Positions 22,391-34,560 of a stretch of DNA of 64,000 bases are shown here, piece after piece. Numbering within the stretch: the stretch's first letter is position 1; each line of letters opens with the position of its first letter. The position numbers and the translations under genes are program-made. Below the pieces are notes generated by a model. It made no database searches. It had not been told where the DNA came from and saw only the letters and a list, made by a program, of their open reading frames with translations. Where the stretch lies: the NCBI GenBank assembly GCA_020205615.1, contig CM035164.1, positions 3,313,501 to 3,377,500 on the forward strand, given 5' to 3'. This DNA is from Panax quinquefolius. Lineage: Eukaryota; Streptophyta; Magnoliopsida; Apiales; Araliaceae.

Positions 22391-25300
22391 ATGGAAACGC
22401 AACAAGAAGGCAATATTCCTCCTGTAAACAACACTACCGAACAAATGATGAATGATGGGATGTTTTGAAGTTTTTTGCAATTCATGCAAAATCAGACGAG
22501 GGAAACTCGTGCACAAAATACGGGTGGAAATGATAGCAACGCGTAGCTTTTTACCGCTAAGCAGTTCAAGGAGCTGGGACCACCGGAGTTTTTGAAAAAG
22601 CCAGAACCACTTACTATAGAGACATGGATAAAGCGGATCACCAAGATATTTGATGTCTTGGGATGTTCCGAGAGCAAAGGTTCCCTTTGCCACCTTCATA
22701 CGTCATGAGGAGAGGCAGACACGGTGGGAATCAGAAAGCGACTTTCAATCTGCCAGACTGAAGATGTCTTGGGAGAAGTTCCAAGAATGGTTCAACGACA
22801 AGTACTTTCCCGAAAGTATTCGCATAATGAAGGAGGTTGAGTTCATCGTTTGGAGCAAAACAATATGAATGTGTCACAAGACGGAAGCTAAGTTTGCAGC
22901 GTTGTCCCGATTTGATCCCATTTGGTTGATAATGAGGAGAGAATGACGCTTAATGTTTCATGAGGTTTGAAACCCGAAATACGCCAATACCTCATTTCTC
23001 ACAAACTTTATTTATATTCGGATGTAGTGAATAGGCTCAGCTTATTGGAGTGCGATAATGAGCCAAATTTAAACCGAAGGATAACGAGCAACAACACGAT
23101 AATAATCTTATTGGTGGCAACGGTCATCTAACAATGATAACCATCGTGGAGCAAATTATCATGCCGAAATGGTAACCACTTCGGTGGTAATCATAGCCAA
23201 GATAATAGAAGAAATGATTCATGGAAATTTCAAGAAGAGAGATTTAACAATAGACGGAAGACGCTTAAGAACAACACCAAAGACCAAAGACCAAAGAATA
23301 AATTCTAGGGGAGGAGAATCGACCATCGCTTAGATGCTTCTACGCGGAGAGGAGGGACATATAAGTCTAAACTGCTCACAATTGTAAACCCCAACTTTTG
23401 AATAAAGATGAATTTTCTATAAATATTAATTTTGAATATTATGGTGAAATTGATATAATAGTTGTGGGTAATATTTATAAATTTTGTAAAGTACGCAAGT
23501 TGTTATATAATATTCGATTGGTGGGGAATATTCGCTTTTAACAGGGAATATTAGTATAACTCAACAATCATTGGTGGACCCTATAATTAATTATTGTTTG
23601 ATTGAGAAAAACGACAAAAATACTTTATGAAAATAACTACGGAAGTTTTACCGTTAACTGTGAAACACCCGGTGTTAAAAATACGATGTCTACGCTGGTT
23701 ATAAGAATAATACCAGATTGATTATTGATCGCTTACGTGATAAGTCACTCGATTTTGTTGGTATTATTAATGTAATAATACGTAAAATCTTTTATATAAA
23801 AACATAATACTTTTATAAAGTTATTCTATAAATAGAATATATTATATTCTATTACGATAGTGTTGATAAAGTTATCTGCGTAGTGTTTTGCGTAGTAAAA
23901 TCTTTTTTATATAAAATGTAATACTTTTATAAAGCTATCTGCTTTATTAGACAATAATTAGAATATATTATATTTTATTACGATAAGTGCATCAAGATAA
24001 GTGTTTGCGTAGTAAAATCTTTTATAAAGTTATTCGTTTTATTAGATTATAAATAGAATATATTATATTTTATTTAAAAGATTTTCTTTTAAATATGGAA
24101 TAGTCGAGATTATTAAAGTAAATCAATCTGGACTGCTCAATGGATTAATTCTTACTCATTCCATTTTCCTATAAATGAAGCTCATTCCTTCATTATTTTC
24201 TTACTTAATTCAATTGAACTCTGTAGCAGAGAAACTATAGAGAGAGACTATAGAGAGAGAAGAAAAGTATTCTCGCTACTTAACTACTTTTATATTCAGC
24301 TTTTTTACTAGAAGGGGTGTTATTCTTTTCTTATTCATGAAGAGAATCATTGTTATTCCATTTATTATTATTCTGCTGGAATAACTCAGATACTGTGATC
24401 TACTTATATACTTGGTGACATTCTTCTATTATTATGTTGGAACATCATATCGTGTTTTACACCCATTCGGTTCCGTTTTTTTATTATTATTCCGCTGGAA
24501 CATCCTCGTCAAGTGTTTTACACCTACTGGTTCCGCTTTATTATTATTCTCATTGGAACATCCCGTCTCGCATGTTTTTACACCGGGACCAGTTCTCTTT
24601 TTTATTATTCTCATTGGAACATCCCGGTTTGCGCAAATTTTGCCTCGACCCGGTTCCGTTATTATTATTCTATTGGAATAACTGCATCATCACAAGCTGG
24701 CATGCATGGTGATTTCTTTTGTTATTCCATTCTTTATTATACTCAAATAGTTAAAGTTTTGATTTCTATACTTCATGAAATTAGTAGAATATCCTCGATA
24801 TTTCAAGGCTTATTCAAAGATCTTTTTATGGAAATATTCTTCCGATCGTTCTTGAATTTTACTCTACAAAAAAACAAGATCGTGTTGATAATTTGGACGT
24901 TAATAATTCTTGGATAAAATAATTCTTGAACTTGTTTTTATCAATTCTTATATCATCACATCATCCTCATGTTTATATTTTGTTGAAAAGTCATATATGG
25001 CTTGTAGTGCGTAGATGGACTTGGTATGATTATGACTGCGGATTATTCTTGGTAATCATTAATCGTAATATTACAAATGATGTGGTAAAAGTTCTCATTG
25101 GCCAGAAACAGATCGATAGATTGTTGGCACGATCACTAATTATTAATGAATACACAAATATTTTTGGCCCAGAAGCTGCATGGATAATTATGGTCGTGAT
25201 ACTAAAGAATATCCTCGGTAGTAGTAGTGCGGGGTGATTCGATGATGTGGAATATTTATTAAAATGAGTTTCGTTGATAACAGTGATGAAAAACCTTTTT

Positions 25301-26000
25301 AATCATAAAAGATAGTAGATTTTATTTTCTACTTGACTTTTTTAATGGATTGCTTTGTTCAATAGCAGCTTAAACTTGATGTCTATTATATTTTATCGCT
25401 TTAACATTGTTGGAGACTAATGATAATTTATTCTCGCATTATCTTAGTCATAATATTTATTCTTTGGGCTTTATGAAATTTCACCTTTCTTTCTTTCGTT
25501 GTTTCTTCTTGAAATGAGAACATGGCGAGGACTAATCGAAACTGGAGCGATTGGTCCGAAGGATAAGATTAGTAGTCCTCACTATTCCGTGAAATAATGT
25601 ATTAATAATTGTAATGAGGACTCCTTTGAGTTTGTATAATCTCTAAGTAGACAATAATTGTATTCAAACTCACAGCTATGTTTTGTCGTATTATACACTA
25701 CGATTGTATTAAGAAGTTGTATTTGAATTCTATACCACGATCCGACGACCCAAGATGGGTCTCAGATACCTAATTTTGAAAAGGTCACAACAAATTTTCC
25801 AAGATATGTTTTAGTTATGGAAAAGAGACGCATCACATAGCTCGATTTTTGTTCTCAGAATAAATCAAGTCCGATTGGGACGGTGGCACCAAAGGTGGAT
25901 ACTGACAACAAAACAAAGTCGGTGGTTTCAGGAAGAGCGTTTTTCGTGACTTCTCAAAGAGTGAGTAACCCGAACGAGGTTAAGACGGATTAGTTAATTA
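22391..26000 (+). pseudogene. gag of element A, broken and split by a solo LTR
   Basis: The frame opens with METQQEGNIPPVNN at 22,391 and stops at codon 26. It then shows the retrotransposon gag core: KQFKELGPPEFLKK, then PLTIETWIKRITKIFDVLGC (about 22,560-22,670). In other frames come WEKFQEWFNDKYFPES (22,771-22,818) and the LKPEIRQYLISHKL region (about 22,970-23,010). A zinc-knuckle region near 23,330-23,380 is interrupted by the solo LTR (23,383-25,789). The next knuckle, with HHIARFCSQN, resumes at about 25,830. There are several stops and frameshifts; not functional. Confidence 0.7.
23383..25789 (+). mobile_element. solo family-B LTR inside gag of element A
   Basis: Starts TGTAAACCCC and ends CTAATTTTGAAAAGGTCACA, with no internal region next to it. 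Flanks ACAAT (23,378-23,382) and ACAAA (25,790-25,794) are a 4-of-5 target duplication. It includes a TATA-type CCTATAAATGAAG (about 24,169-24,181) followed by a CTATAGAGAGAGA leader. It also has about four tandem units of GGTTCCG..TTATTATTC..GGAACATCC (24,420-24,690). It arose by recombination between two LTRs after insertion, so it is younger than element A. Confidence 0.75.
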
Positions 26001-26189
26001 TAAATTCTTGTGAAGTCTATACCTTATTAGATAATTTGCTTCTACCCATTATTTTATCTCTTATACTTGCTACCAATGTTTAAATTTAACCTCAGGAGAA
26101 GTTAGACTTTGACTTATCGATTAAAACTTCGTTAGTAAAACCTTCATTTCATGTCTTTATCCAAGTCTTGGATGAGAGTCACATTTTTA

Positions 26190-26974
26190 AATGATATTTC
26201 TATTGTTAATAAATCTCCGACGTATTCTCAAGGACTTCTTAGCCTACCCTCAGAAATTGAAATCGAATTTGTATTGACCGTCAAAGATAAAACCCATTTC
26301 TAAAACCCTTAAATATTTCTTCAACCAAAACGAACGATAATGCGCCAAAAGACGTTGGCTCGAGTCAAGAAGATTACGATCGTATTCATTTAATACCATC
26401 GTGGGAAAACGAAAGTGGTAGTAATGACGATTGAGTAGAAGATCGTATACGTTTATAAGTGCGATGTTGTTAACATAAAAAAAATCCATTCTATATGACT
26501 TACAAATGATGAAGATAGAGTTAAAGACTTGCGGGACCCGCGAAGATAACGAATATACGAGTAGAATCGACTTTAATCGATAACGTTAAAGCGCGCCTCA
26601 AGCTGAATCTTGAGGTGATGAATATAAAGAAGAAGGTGCAAGAATGCGTTATTCTAGAAGTAAGAGTCGATGAAGAGATGAAAGCTCAAGCCTTCGATTT
26701 ATTTGAAATCCTCGATCGAGTAGAAACTGTGGCCTATAAACTCGCCTTAATGCTAAGTATGTCGTGTGTTCATAACGTTTTTCATGTATCGATGTTACGT
26801 AAATATGTGGATGACCCGAATCATATTATTGCGTTAGAACTAGATGAGATAGCCGAAGATTTAACGTACGAGGAGGTACCTGTCAAGATCTTGGATAGGA
26901 AAGAACATGTCCTATGCACAAAGGTTATACCTCAAGTTAAGGTTTTGTGGAGGAACCACGCTATCAAGAAATGA
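26190..26974 (+). pseudogene. pol remnant of element A (protease/RT linker joined to integrase C-terminus)
   Basis: An LPSEIEIEFVLTV-like segment (about 26,240-26,280) matches the linker before reverse transcriptase in Ty3-type pol. After about 300 bp of undefined sequence, the frame at 26,615-26,974 gives the integrase C-terminal end (FEILDRVETVAYKLAL; HNVFHVSMLRKYV; LDRKEHVLCTKVIPQVKVLW). The whole catalytic centre is absent. The last part stays open for 119 codons, which probably reflects chance survival. Confidence 0.7.
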
Positions 26975-27078
26975 CCGGGAGTTGGAATCAAAATGAAAGT
27001 GAGGTATCCTCACCTTTTCAAAACACTACAGACGTACGTCGCCAATTTCGGCGACGAAATTTCATTAGGAGAGGAGGT

Positions 27079-29726
27079 TGTAAGACCCACTTTTTATAAA
27101 TAAAATTGAATTTTCCTCTAATTATTATTTTGAAATAATAAGGTGTTAATTTGATATAATGTTTTGGTTATGGGTGAAATGTGAAAATTTTGCAAAATAA
27201 GCAAGTGGTTATAAAATATTCAATTGTCGGGGAATATTCGTTTGGTCGTGGAATATTCTTTCCGTTTTAATATTCGTATTAAATGCAATGTGCGATGCAT
27301 TTAAGGGCCCCATAACTGGATAACTACTTGGATGAAGAAAATGACAAAATTGAATAACGGTAGTAGTTATACTATTAAGAGACCGTTGGAATACTTCGGT
27401 GATTAAAATACAAGAATACTGCGCTGGTTCAGACAAAGAAAGACACCAGATTAGACATTATTGTTGAATTATCGATCCTTACGTAAGAAGGCCTACTTTC
27501 AATAATTATCACAAAGAATCATCGCTCAATATTTTATTTTATCGATTCAATAATTCTTTGATTGATATTTTATATTATTGTTGTTCAATAATTGTCATCT
27601 TGACAAGATTCCATTTATCGGATCAATAATTCATATTATTCAATAATATTATTAGATAGAATTATTAGCGATGTCCGTAAAGTTCACGTCGAGGAGAGTT
27701 TGGTCACCTAATCATACATGCAAAGAAGTTTAGAAATCCTTATCGAAAAAGTTCTCTTTCCTTTAGAACGACTTCTTTATCATAAATGTGATTCTGTAAT
27801 ATTATTTGTGAATAATTAATTATCGATTCATACGATAAGAAAATATTTATTTTATGTGGATATAAATGTTGGATATATTTATTGTGGTTAAAAATGAAAG
27901 AGTTAATGTTGAGGTGTTTTATCAAGATTTTTGTTTGGAATGAAGGTATTAAAATTAAACCAAATGTTTTTGAGATATATCATGTAGTTATAATTTTTAA
28001 TCCGACCGAATTGGATCGTTGTGATTTTTGGATATGTTATATATATAAATTGAGTATATAATCCACAAATTTTGAACCGTTAAAAATGAACGTATGATTT
28101 GTTATAAATTTTAAGAGGTGATCGATTCAAAATTAGGTTTATAAATGATTTTGGTGGAAAATTCTAGAATTTAGTGGGCCCCACTTTGTGGTTGGTGAAG
28201 AATTGTGTTGAATTTTATTTACTAATGTGGTGGGTGGCAATAAGAAGTGAAAAGCCCATCGGGTTCTTGGTCAAGTCTGCTTGAAGGCTTAACATTTTCC
28301 TATAAATAAGTGCTGTTTAGAATTGAAAATCACACCGTAAACATGTTTTCTCTCTTCTCTCTCTATATTATCGAGCGTATTCTTGTGAGTATTTTGATAC
28401 TTGAATGTTGCTTATCTGGTCAAAGAAGTTCCTTCAAAGACTATATCCAAGATTCCAAATTGTAAGATTATCTTTTTGGTAAGGAATGTTATTTTCTTCA
28501 AAGTGATATTATTTCTTCAATATCATTATCTTAGAAATATAGGTTGGAACTTTTTATCAAATTTAAAACTTTTCAAGTCGGGTTTATTATTCATGAGCTA
28601 TTATTATTAATAAGTTCTTATTCGGAGTTATTATTTATGAGTTCTTATTCATGAAAGTCTTATTCACGAAGCATGATGATTTTTCTCTTGTGAAATTTCT
28701 ATCTTTTGGTGTTTGAGTTATTATTCACGATATCTGAAACTATTCACGATACTCAAGACTATTCACGAATCATTTACACTATTCAATTTAAAATGAATTT
28801 TTCTTCTTTTTGTCAAAGATGCTCATTATAGTTCTATCTTTGATTGTATCCATGTTTTCGATCTTTATTCTTAAATTTTACTTGAAAATTGGTTATTATG
28901 GAGTATTATCGATCTTGGATAAACCATAATACGAATCTCTAATATTTGTTATTTTGTTTAATTGGATTCGCTTTTAATATATTTTTCATCATCTTGATCC
29001 TAAATGATGATATTCTTGAATATCTTTTGGCGCGTAGTGCAGATGAATGATTATTTAATGAATATCTTTTACCAGTAAGTAGTGCGAAGATGAAACACGT
29101 ATTGAGATGAAACGCACTAACCATTGGTGATCTGAATGAATATATTTGGCCAGTAGTGCAGCAGATGAATATTTGATTGAAGATGTATATTGATTGATGT
29201 TCACGGGGATAAAATATTGATGATGGACTTTTAAATCTTAGAAGATAATGGAATTCTTTCTACTTTCTTTCTAAATGGATTGTTGTTTAATCGCGATTGT
29301 TGATCTAAAAACTTGTTGTCATTATATTTTATCGAGATTTTTCCCATTGAAGACTAATGACATTTGTTGTATATTATCTTAGTGATAATATTCTTTCTTT
29401 GAAATTTAATTCTTCATTTTTTCCTTTTTGTTCCATTTATTTCCTGGGAGGAGAGAATTTAGCGAGGAATCTAAATTTTATGGGTGATGATTCAAGATAG
29501 TTGTTTTAGTAGTCTCATTTATTTTGTAAAATAGTGTATCGATAATCATAATGAGGAACTTATTTGAGTGTGGATATTATGCAGAAAACATATTTGTATT
29601 TAAACTCACGAGATGTGTTGTCGTATTTTTTATGACAATTGTATTATTATAGTTATAGTTTTGCATACATGTCTTATGTATTTGGCGATTCGGAATGGGT
29701 GTTGTATACCTATTTTGGGGGCGTCA
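27079..29726 (+). repeat. 3' LTR of element A
   Basis: Direct repeat of the 5' LTR, with the same start (TGTAAGACCC) and end. It carries the same three types of short tandem repeats, but copy numbers differ: the TTCACGA-type array is longer (28,600-28,790), while the GAATATCTTTGG-type array is shorter (29,020-29,170). Numerous small indels separate the two LTRs, so insertion is not recent. Confidence 0.8.
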
Positions 29727-30430
29727 AAGATGACAACAAGACAATCGTTAGTTGGACCCATGACGGAAGTATTATCGTAGTTAAAAAGCGACAAAATTAT
29801 CTTTCTAAAAAAAATAACGGCCGAAGGTATTCTGAATTAAAGCTGTTGAATCTACCCGGTAGTAAAAAATACGATGTCTGGCGTGGTTGCGTAGTAACAG
29901 AATATTGATTATTTATCTTACGCTACCAGTTATACTTCAATTATTCTTTATAGTAATTGTTCGATCATATCTCCATATTATTGATTCAATTATTATTCAT
30001 GATGTCATCTGCGTAATATATTTATATTATTAAATCGATAATTGAGACGCACAAGTTTATTCATATTATTATTTGCATATTAATGATATAGAAGTTACGC
30101 GAGGAGAGGTTTGGTTAATTGTGCTTGGCCAAATGGAAAATCGCTTATCGGAAGCCTCTTTCACAGGAATGAGGTGGTTGTTAAATATTATGAATTATAA
30201 TATTAATGATGAATAAGTTAATGTTGATTAAAGATGAATTTTATAGTTCCCATTGTATTTGGGATTATTTGTGTTAGTGGAAGTTGACATTTGTTTGATA
30301 ATAATTGATGTCTTGAGGTTATATTGTTCAATCGAATCTGTCTGATGACTTTTTTCGTGTGAGAATCTTATTCACGAAGTTATTATTCATGAAGTTCTTA
30401 TTAAGAATTCTTATTCACGTAAAATATACG
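29727..30430 (+). mobile_element. family-B LTR, right fragment after element A
   Basis: Continues the split LTR of 19,301-19,478. The GACAAAATTA...ATACGATGTCTGGCGTGG block corresponds to 23,605-23,695 of the solo family-B LTR. It is truncated at 30,430, where an oppositely oriented LTR begins. Confidence 0.5.
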
Positions 30431-32866
30431 TGACGCTTTGAAAATTAGGTATCGTCACCCATCTTGGAGTCGCCACTTCGTATACGTAAATTCAAATCTG
30501 ACTTACTAACATAAGCGTAGGTATGCAATCTGACGTAAAAGCGTGAGTTTGAATCTGAATTTTGTCTACTACTTAGATATTATCTAACCCGAAAGGAGTC
30601 GCCATTACAATTATTATCGCATTATTTAGCGGAATAGTGAGGAATTTCTTGATCTTATCCTACGGACCAATTCTTGCGTTCGCGACTAAATCCAAATTTA
30701 TGTTACCGTTTCCTCAAGAGAAACGGTGAAAGAAAGAAAGGTGAAATTTCAACTAAATTGAAGAAAAATATTATGGTAAGATAATGCGAGAATAATTTAT
30801 CATTAAGCTTGACGATAATTAAGCGATAAAATCTGATAGACAATGGGTTTAAGCTGCGATGGAATAATGACCCATTAAAAAGAGTCGAGTAGAGAATAAA
30901 ATCTACTATCTTTAGGTTTTAAAAAGGTTTTAAATCAATTTTATCGGCAGGCTCAACTTTAATAAATAAACCACGCATCTAATCATCCCTCGCATCTACG
31001 GTCGAGGATTTTCATTAAATTATCGATGGTCGTGGTATCTTAGAATCGCGCAGTATATAATCATACCAAAAGCTATCCGTCATTGCATTCTGGCCACTGA
31101 GGACTTTTGTCACATCATTTATATAAAGTCACGATTATCTTAGAATGATCGCAGTATAATCATCTTAAGTTCATCTATCTTGCGTAATGAAAAGATAACG
31201 TAATATAACGTGAGGATGATGTGATGACATAATAATTCGATAAAAACAAGTTCGAAATTATTTAATCAATGAATTATTAACGTCCAAATTATCCGGCGTG
31301 ATCTTTTGTTTACGTGAAGTAAAATTCAAGAATGATCGGAAGAATATTTCCAATGAAAGATCTTTGGATGAAAACATTGAATATCGAGGATATTCTACTA
31401 ATTTCATGGATATAAAAATCGAAGTTTTAACCAACCCAGGTATAATAAAGAATGGAATAACAAAAGAAATCACCACGATGCATGCAGTCTTGGCGTATTG
31501 TGGTTATTCCAATGAGAATAATAATAACGGGCAAGGTCGGGGTGAAATTAGCACCGACAGGGATGTTAAATGAATAATAAAGATGGAATCAAGATCCCAT
31601 TGTAAACACATGGATAGGATATTCCAACAGAATGATAAAAGTCGGAGCAAAGTCCCGTGTAAAACACATGCATGACGGATGTTCCAACGAATAATAATAA
31701 AAGGCGGGCAAGGTCCGGTGTAAAAGCACATGAACGGGATGTTCCAATGTAATAATAAAAGAATGTCATAAAGTATAGAGAAATAATGGCGTATCTGAGT
31801 TATTCCAATGAAATTATAAAGATGGAATAACGTAAGATTTCATGCAAGTATAGGGTATCTGCAGTATATCACGAGTTATGTATAGGGTATCTTACATTTA
31901 CGAGTTATTCCAATGAATAATAATGAATGGAATAATGAAGTTATCTTCGAAGAAAGAATAACACACTTCTGTAAAAGAATGAATATAGAAGTAGTGAAGT
32001 AGCGAGAATCTTTTCTTGCTTTCATAATTTTCTCTATAAACACTATATAATTTACTCTATACAGAGTTTGATGAATTAAATAAAAAATAATGAAGGAATG
32101 AGAACTTCTATTTATAGGAAAATGGAATGCGTAATAATTAATCAATGAGCATTCAGGATTGATTTACTTTTTAATCGTGACGGTATTCATATTTAAAGAA
32201 AAATCTTTTAAATAAAATATAATATATTACATTTATATAAAATATTTCTTATCTGACGCAAATTTATCTTAAATCTATCTGGCTACTTATCAAAACATTT
32301 TATCTTAACATTATCGTAATAAAATATAATATATTACATTTATAGAATAAACTTTAATAAAGTATTACATTTTATATAAAAGATGTTTACATTTTTATTA
32401 CGTTAATAATCTGAATAAAATAAAACGTCGTTTATCGCTATAATAATTCATATTATTAATCGATAATAATGGAATCAAATCGGTTGAAACACCATAAAGT
32501 CAATAATCAATCTGGTGTCTTCTTGTCTGTGCACACTTATTATTTGTCTTTTCTTCTGAAAGTAGTTCAACGATGTAACTACGGTAAAAAACTTCCGCCG
32601 TTATTTCAATAAAATATTTTTGTCGTTTTCTCGATCCGAATGATAATTACATTAATGAGGTCCAAAGCAATGATTGATAGTTGTCACGAATATTCCCCGC
32701 TAAACCAATATATAAAATGTCGAATATAATATAACTACCACTTTCATACTTTCAAAAATTTATAAATCTACCCATAACTATAATATTATCTCAAATTCAC
32801 ACGTAATATTAAAAATTATTTTGATGAAAATTTAAATCTTTATTGATAAAATCTGGGATACTCACA
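30431..32866 (-). mobile_element. family-B LTR, minus orientation (solo)
   Basis: Read on the minus strand it begins TGTGAGTATCCCAGATTTTA (32,866 downward) and ends GATACCTAATTTTCAAAGCGTCA (30,431). It carries the family-B features in order: a TATA-type region (32,100-32,115), the CTATATAG-type leader (32,040), and three or four GGAACATCC-type units (31,490-31,760). There is no clear target duplication (ATACG versus ATATT). No coding capacity. Confidence 0.7.
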
Positions 32867-33049
32867 ATATATTTCTTTTCTATTCAAATCATTTTGGAGT
32901 GCAATATTATTCCAGTTGGAGATGTCTTTAATTTTTTGGCCAGTTGGTTGAAGATATAATAATAAATCAATATGAATGGCATTTGGTGGAAAGTTATAAT
33001 AAGAAATCAATATGGATATACGGTTTAAAGTTTTAATAATAAATCAAGA

Positions 33050-34560
33050 TGAATGGTTCTTTAAGTTTTAATAAGTAAACCAATATAGAACCGTCCCGGT
33101 TTAAAAAAATCAATCCTTGAATGGTTAAATGAATTGAATTCTTATTCATCTCAATTCTCTTATAAATAAATTTCCTTCATTCATTATTTCTTACGAATTA
33201 TTAACAAACTACAGAGAAACTATAGAGAGAAGAAGAAAAGTACTCTTCTTATTCTTTCCAATATCAGGTTTAACTTGAAATAGGGGATATTATTTGTTGT
33301 CTTTCGTAAGTGGTATTCTTTTTATTAATGAAGAAAACTTCATTATTCCATTCTTTATTATTACTGTTGGAAAGCTTTTGGTGAAATTCTTCATTATTCC
33401 ATTCTTATTATTCTCGTTGGAATAAACATTTTTATCTGATCTGCATCGTGGTGAAATCTTAAATATTATATTCGTTATTATTACGTCGAATATCCTCATA
33501 TGCAATGCGTTCTGTGGGACCCAGTTATTTATTATTTTGTGAATATATCGCATAATAAGTGCGTTCTGTGGGACTGGATTCTATTATTTATTATTACGTT
33601 TAATATCATGCGTGCGTTCTGGCGGGACGCGATTCAGGTTCCATTATTACATTGGGAATAATAATACATCTACGCAGCCTATCGCGCGTGGTGAATCCTT
33701 CATTATTAATTCTTTATTATTACATTGGAATAACCATATATATATGGATTATTATGGTGAATGATACTTTGTATTCATTCCTTATTAAATCGCTGGAAAT
33801 GATGCAGTATCGTGGATTACAACGTGGCGGGTGAAAATCCATTCTTAGATTTAAATATAATTAATTATCTTAAGTTGGTTAAAGTTTTAAACTTATCTTT
33901 CAGTGAAATTAGTTGAATATCCTCGATATTTGCGGCTTCATCCAAAGATTTTTTCATGAAAATATTCTTCTAAGATTCTTGAATTTTCTTTACACAAAAA
34001 AAGCGATTATCGTGTTGACATTTGGACGTTATTGAGTTGTAATAAATTAACTTATAAATCTTTAAAATTTATTCTTGAACTTGTTTTATTGAATTATAAA
34101 TCATCGCCGTACGCTTATATTATGTTGAAAGTCATGCTTTTGGCTTTACGTGCGTAGATGAACTTTCGATATGATTATGAATGAGGATTATTCGATATAA
34201 TCATGGCCGTAATGCGACGAATGATGTGGTAAAAAGTCGCCGTTGGCGCGTAGTTCATTTGGTGGATAGTTGTTAGTATGATTATGATGAGGGATTATTC
34301 GGTATAATCACGCACTATTGATGATTCATGAATATCCTGGCGTAGTGGGCGAGGATGATTCGATTTATTTATTAAGATGAGTCTCAATGATAAAATTGAT
34401 GGCAAACCTTTTAAATCATAGAAGATAGTAGATTTTATTACCTACTTTGACTCTTCTAATGGATTGATTGTTCATTGCAGCTTAAACTTCGATGTTTATT
34501 ATATTTTATCGGTTTACACCTTCAAAATTTAATGATAATTTATTCTCGCGTTATCTTGGT
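33050..34560 (+). mobile_element. family-B LTR, left part, split by another LTR
   Basis: Matches 24,110-25,450 of the solo LTR: CTTATAAATAAATTTCCTTC, ACTATAGAGAGAAGA, the TTATTATT..GGAATAA units, and ATTCTCGCGTTATCTTGG. It breaks at 34,560, and its continuation (ATAATATTTTTAC.GAAATTT...) begins at 38,056. The 5' end of the LTR is not recognisable, so it was truncated earlier. Confidence 0.6.

Larger units (their letters stand above)
19479..29726 (+). mobile_element. two-LTR Ty3-type retrotransposon A, internally deleted
   Basis: The two direct LTRs (19,479-22,139 and 27,079-29,726; about 2.65 kb each) are alike throughout. Each begins TGTAAGACCC and ends TATTTTGGGGGCGTC(CACA). A Met-tRNA-type primer site (TTAGTATCAAAGC, 22,141-22,153) follows the left LTR. 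A purine run (AGGAGAGGAGG, 27,067-27,077) precedes the right LTR. The interior holds a broken gag, a nested solo LTR, and only the ends of pol. Reverse transcriptase, RNase H and most of integrase are missing, so it cannot move by itself. Confidence 0.8.

Noticed and set aside
24412..25237. Overlapping open frames of 89-134 codons on the plus strand
   Set aside because: They arise from tandem repeats in the LTR, are rich in Tyr/Phe/Ile from TTATTATT tracts, and show no domain.
26615..26974. Considered as a small host gene because it is open for 119 codons
   Set aside because: The peptide is the integrase C-terminal end of a Ty3-type pol and abuts the polypurine run and 3' LTR.
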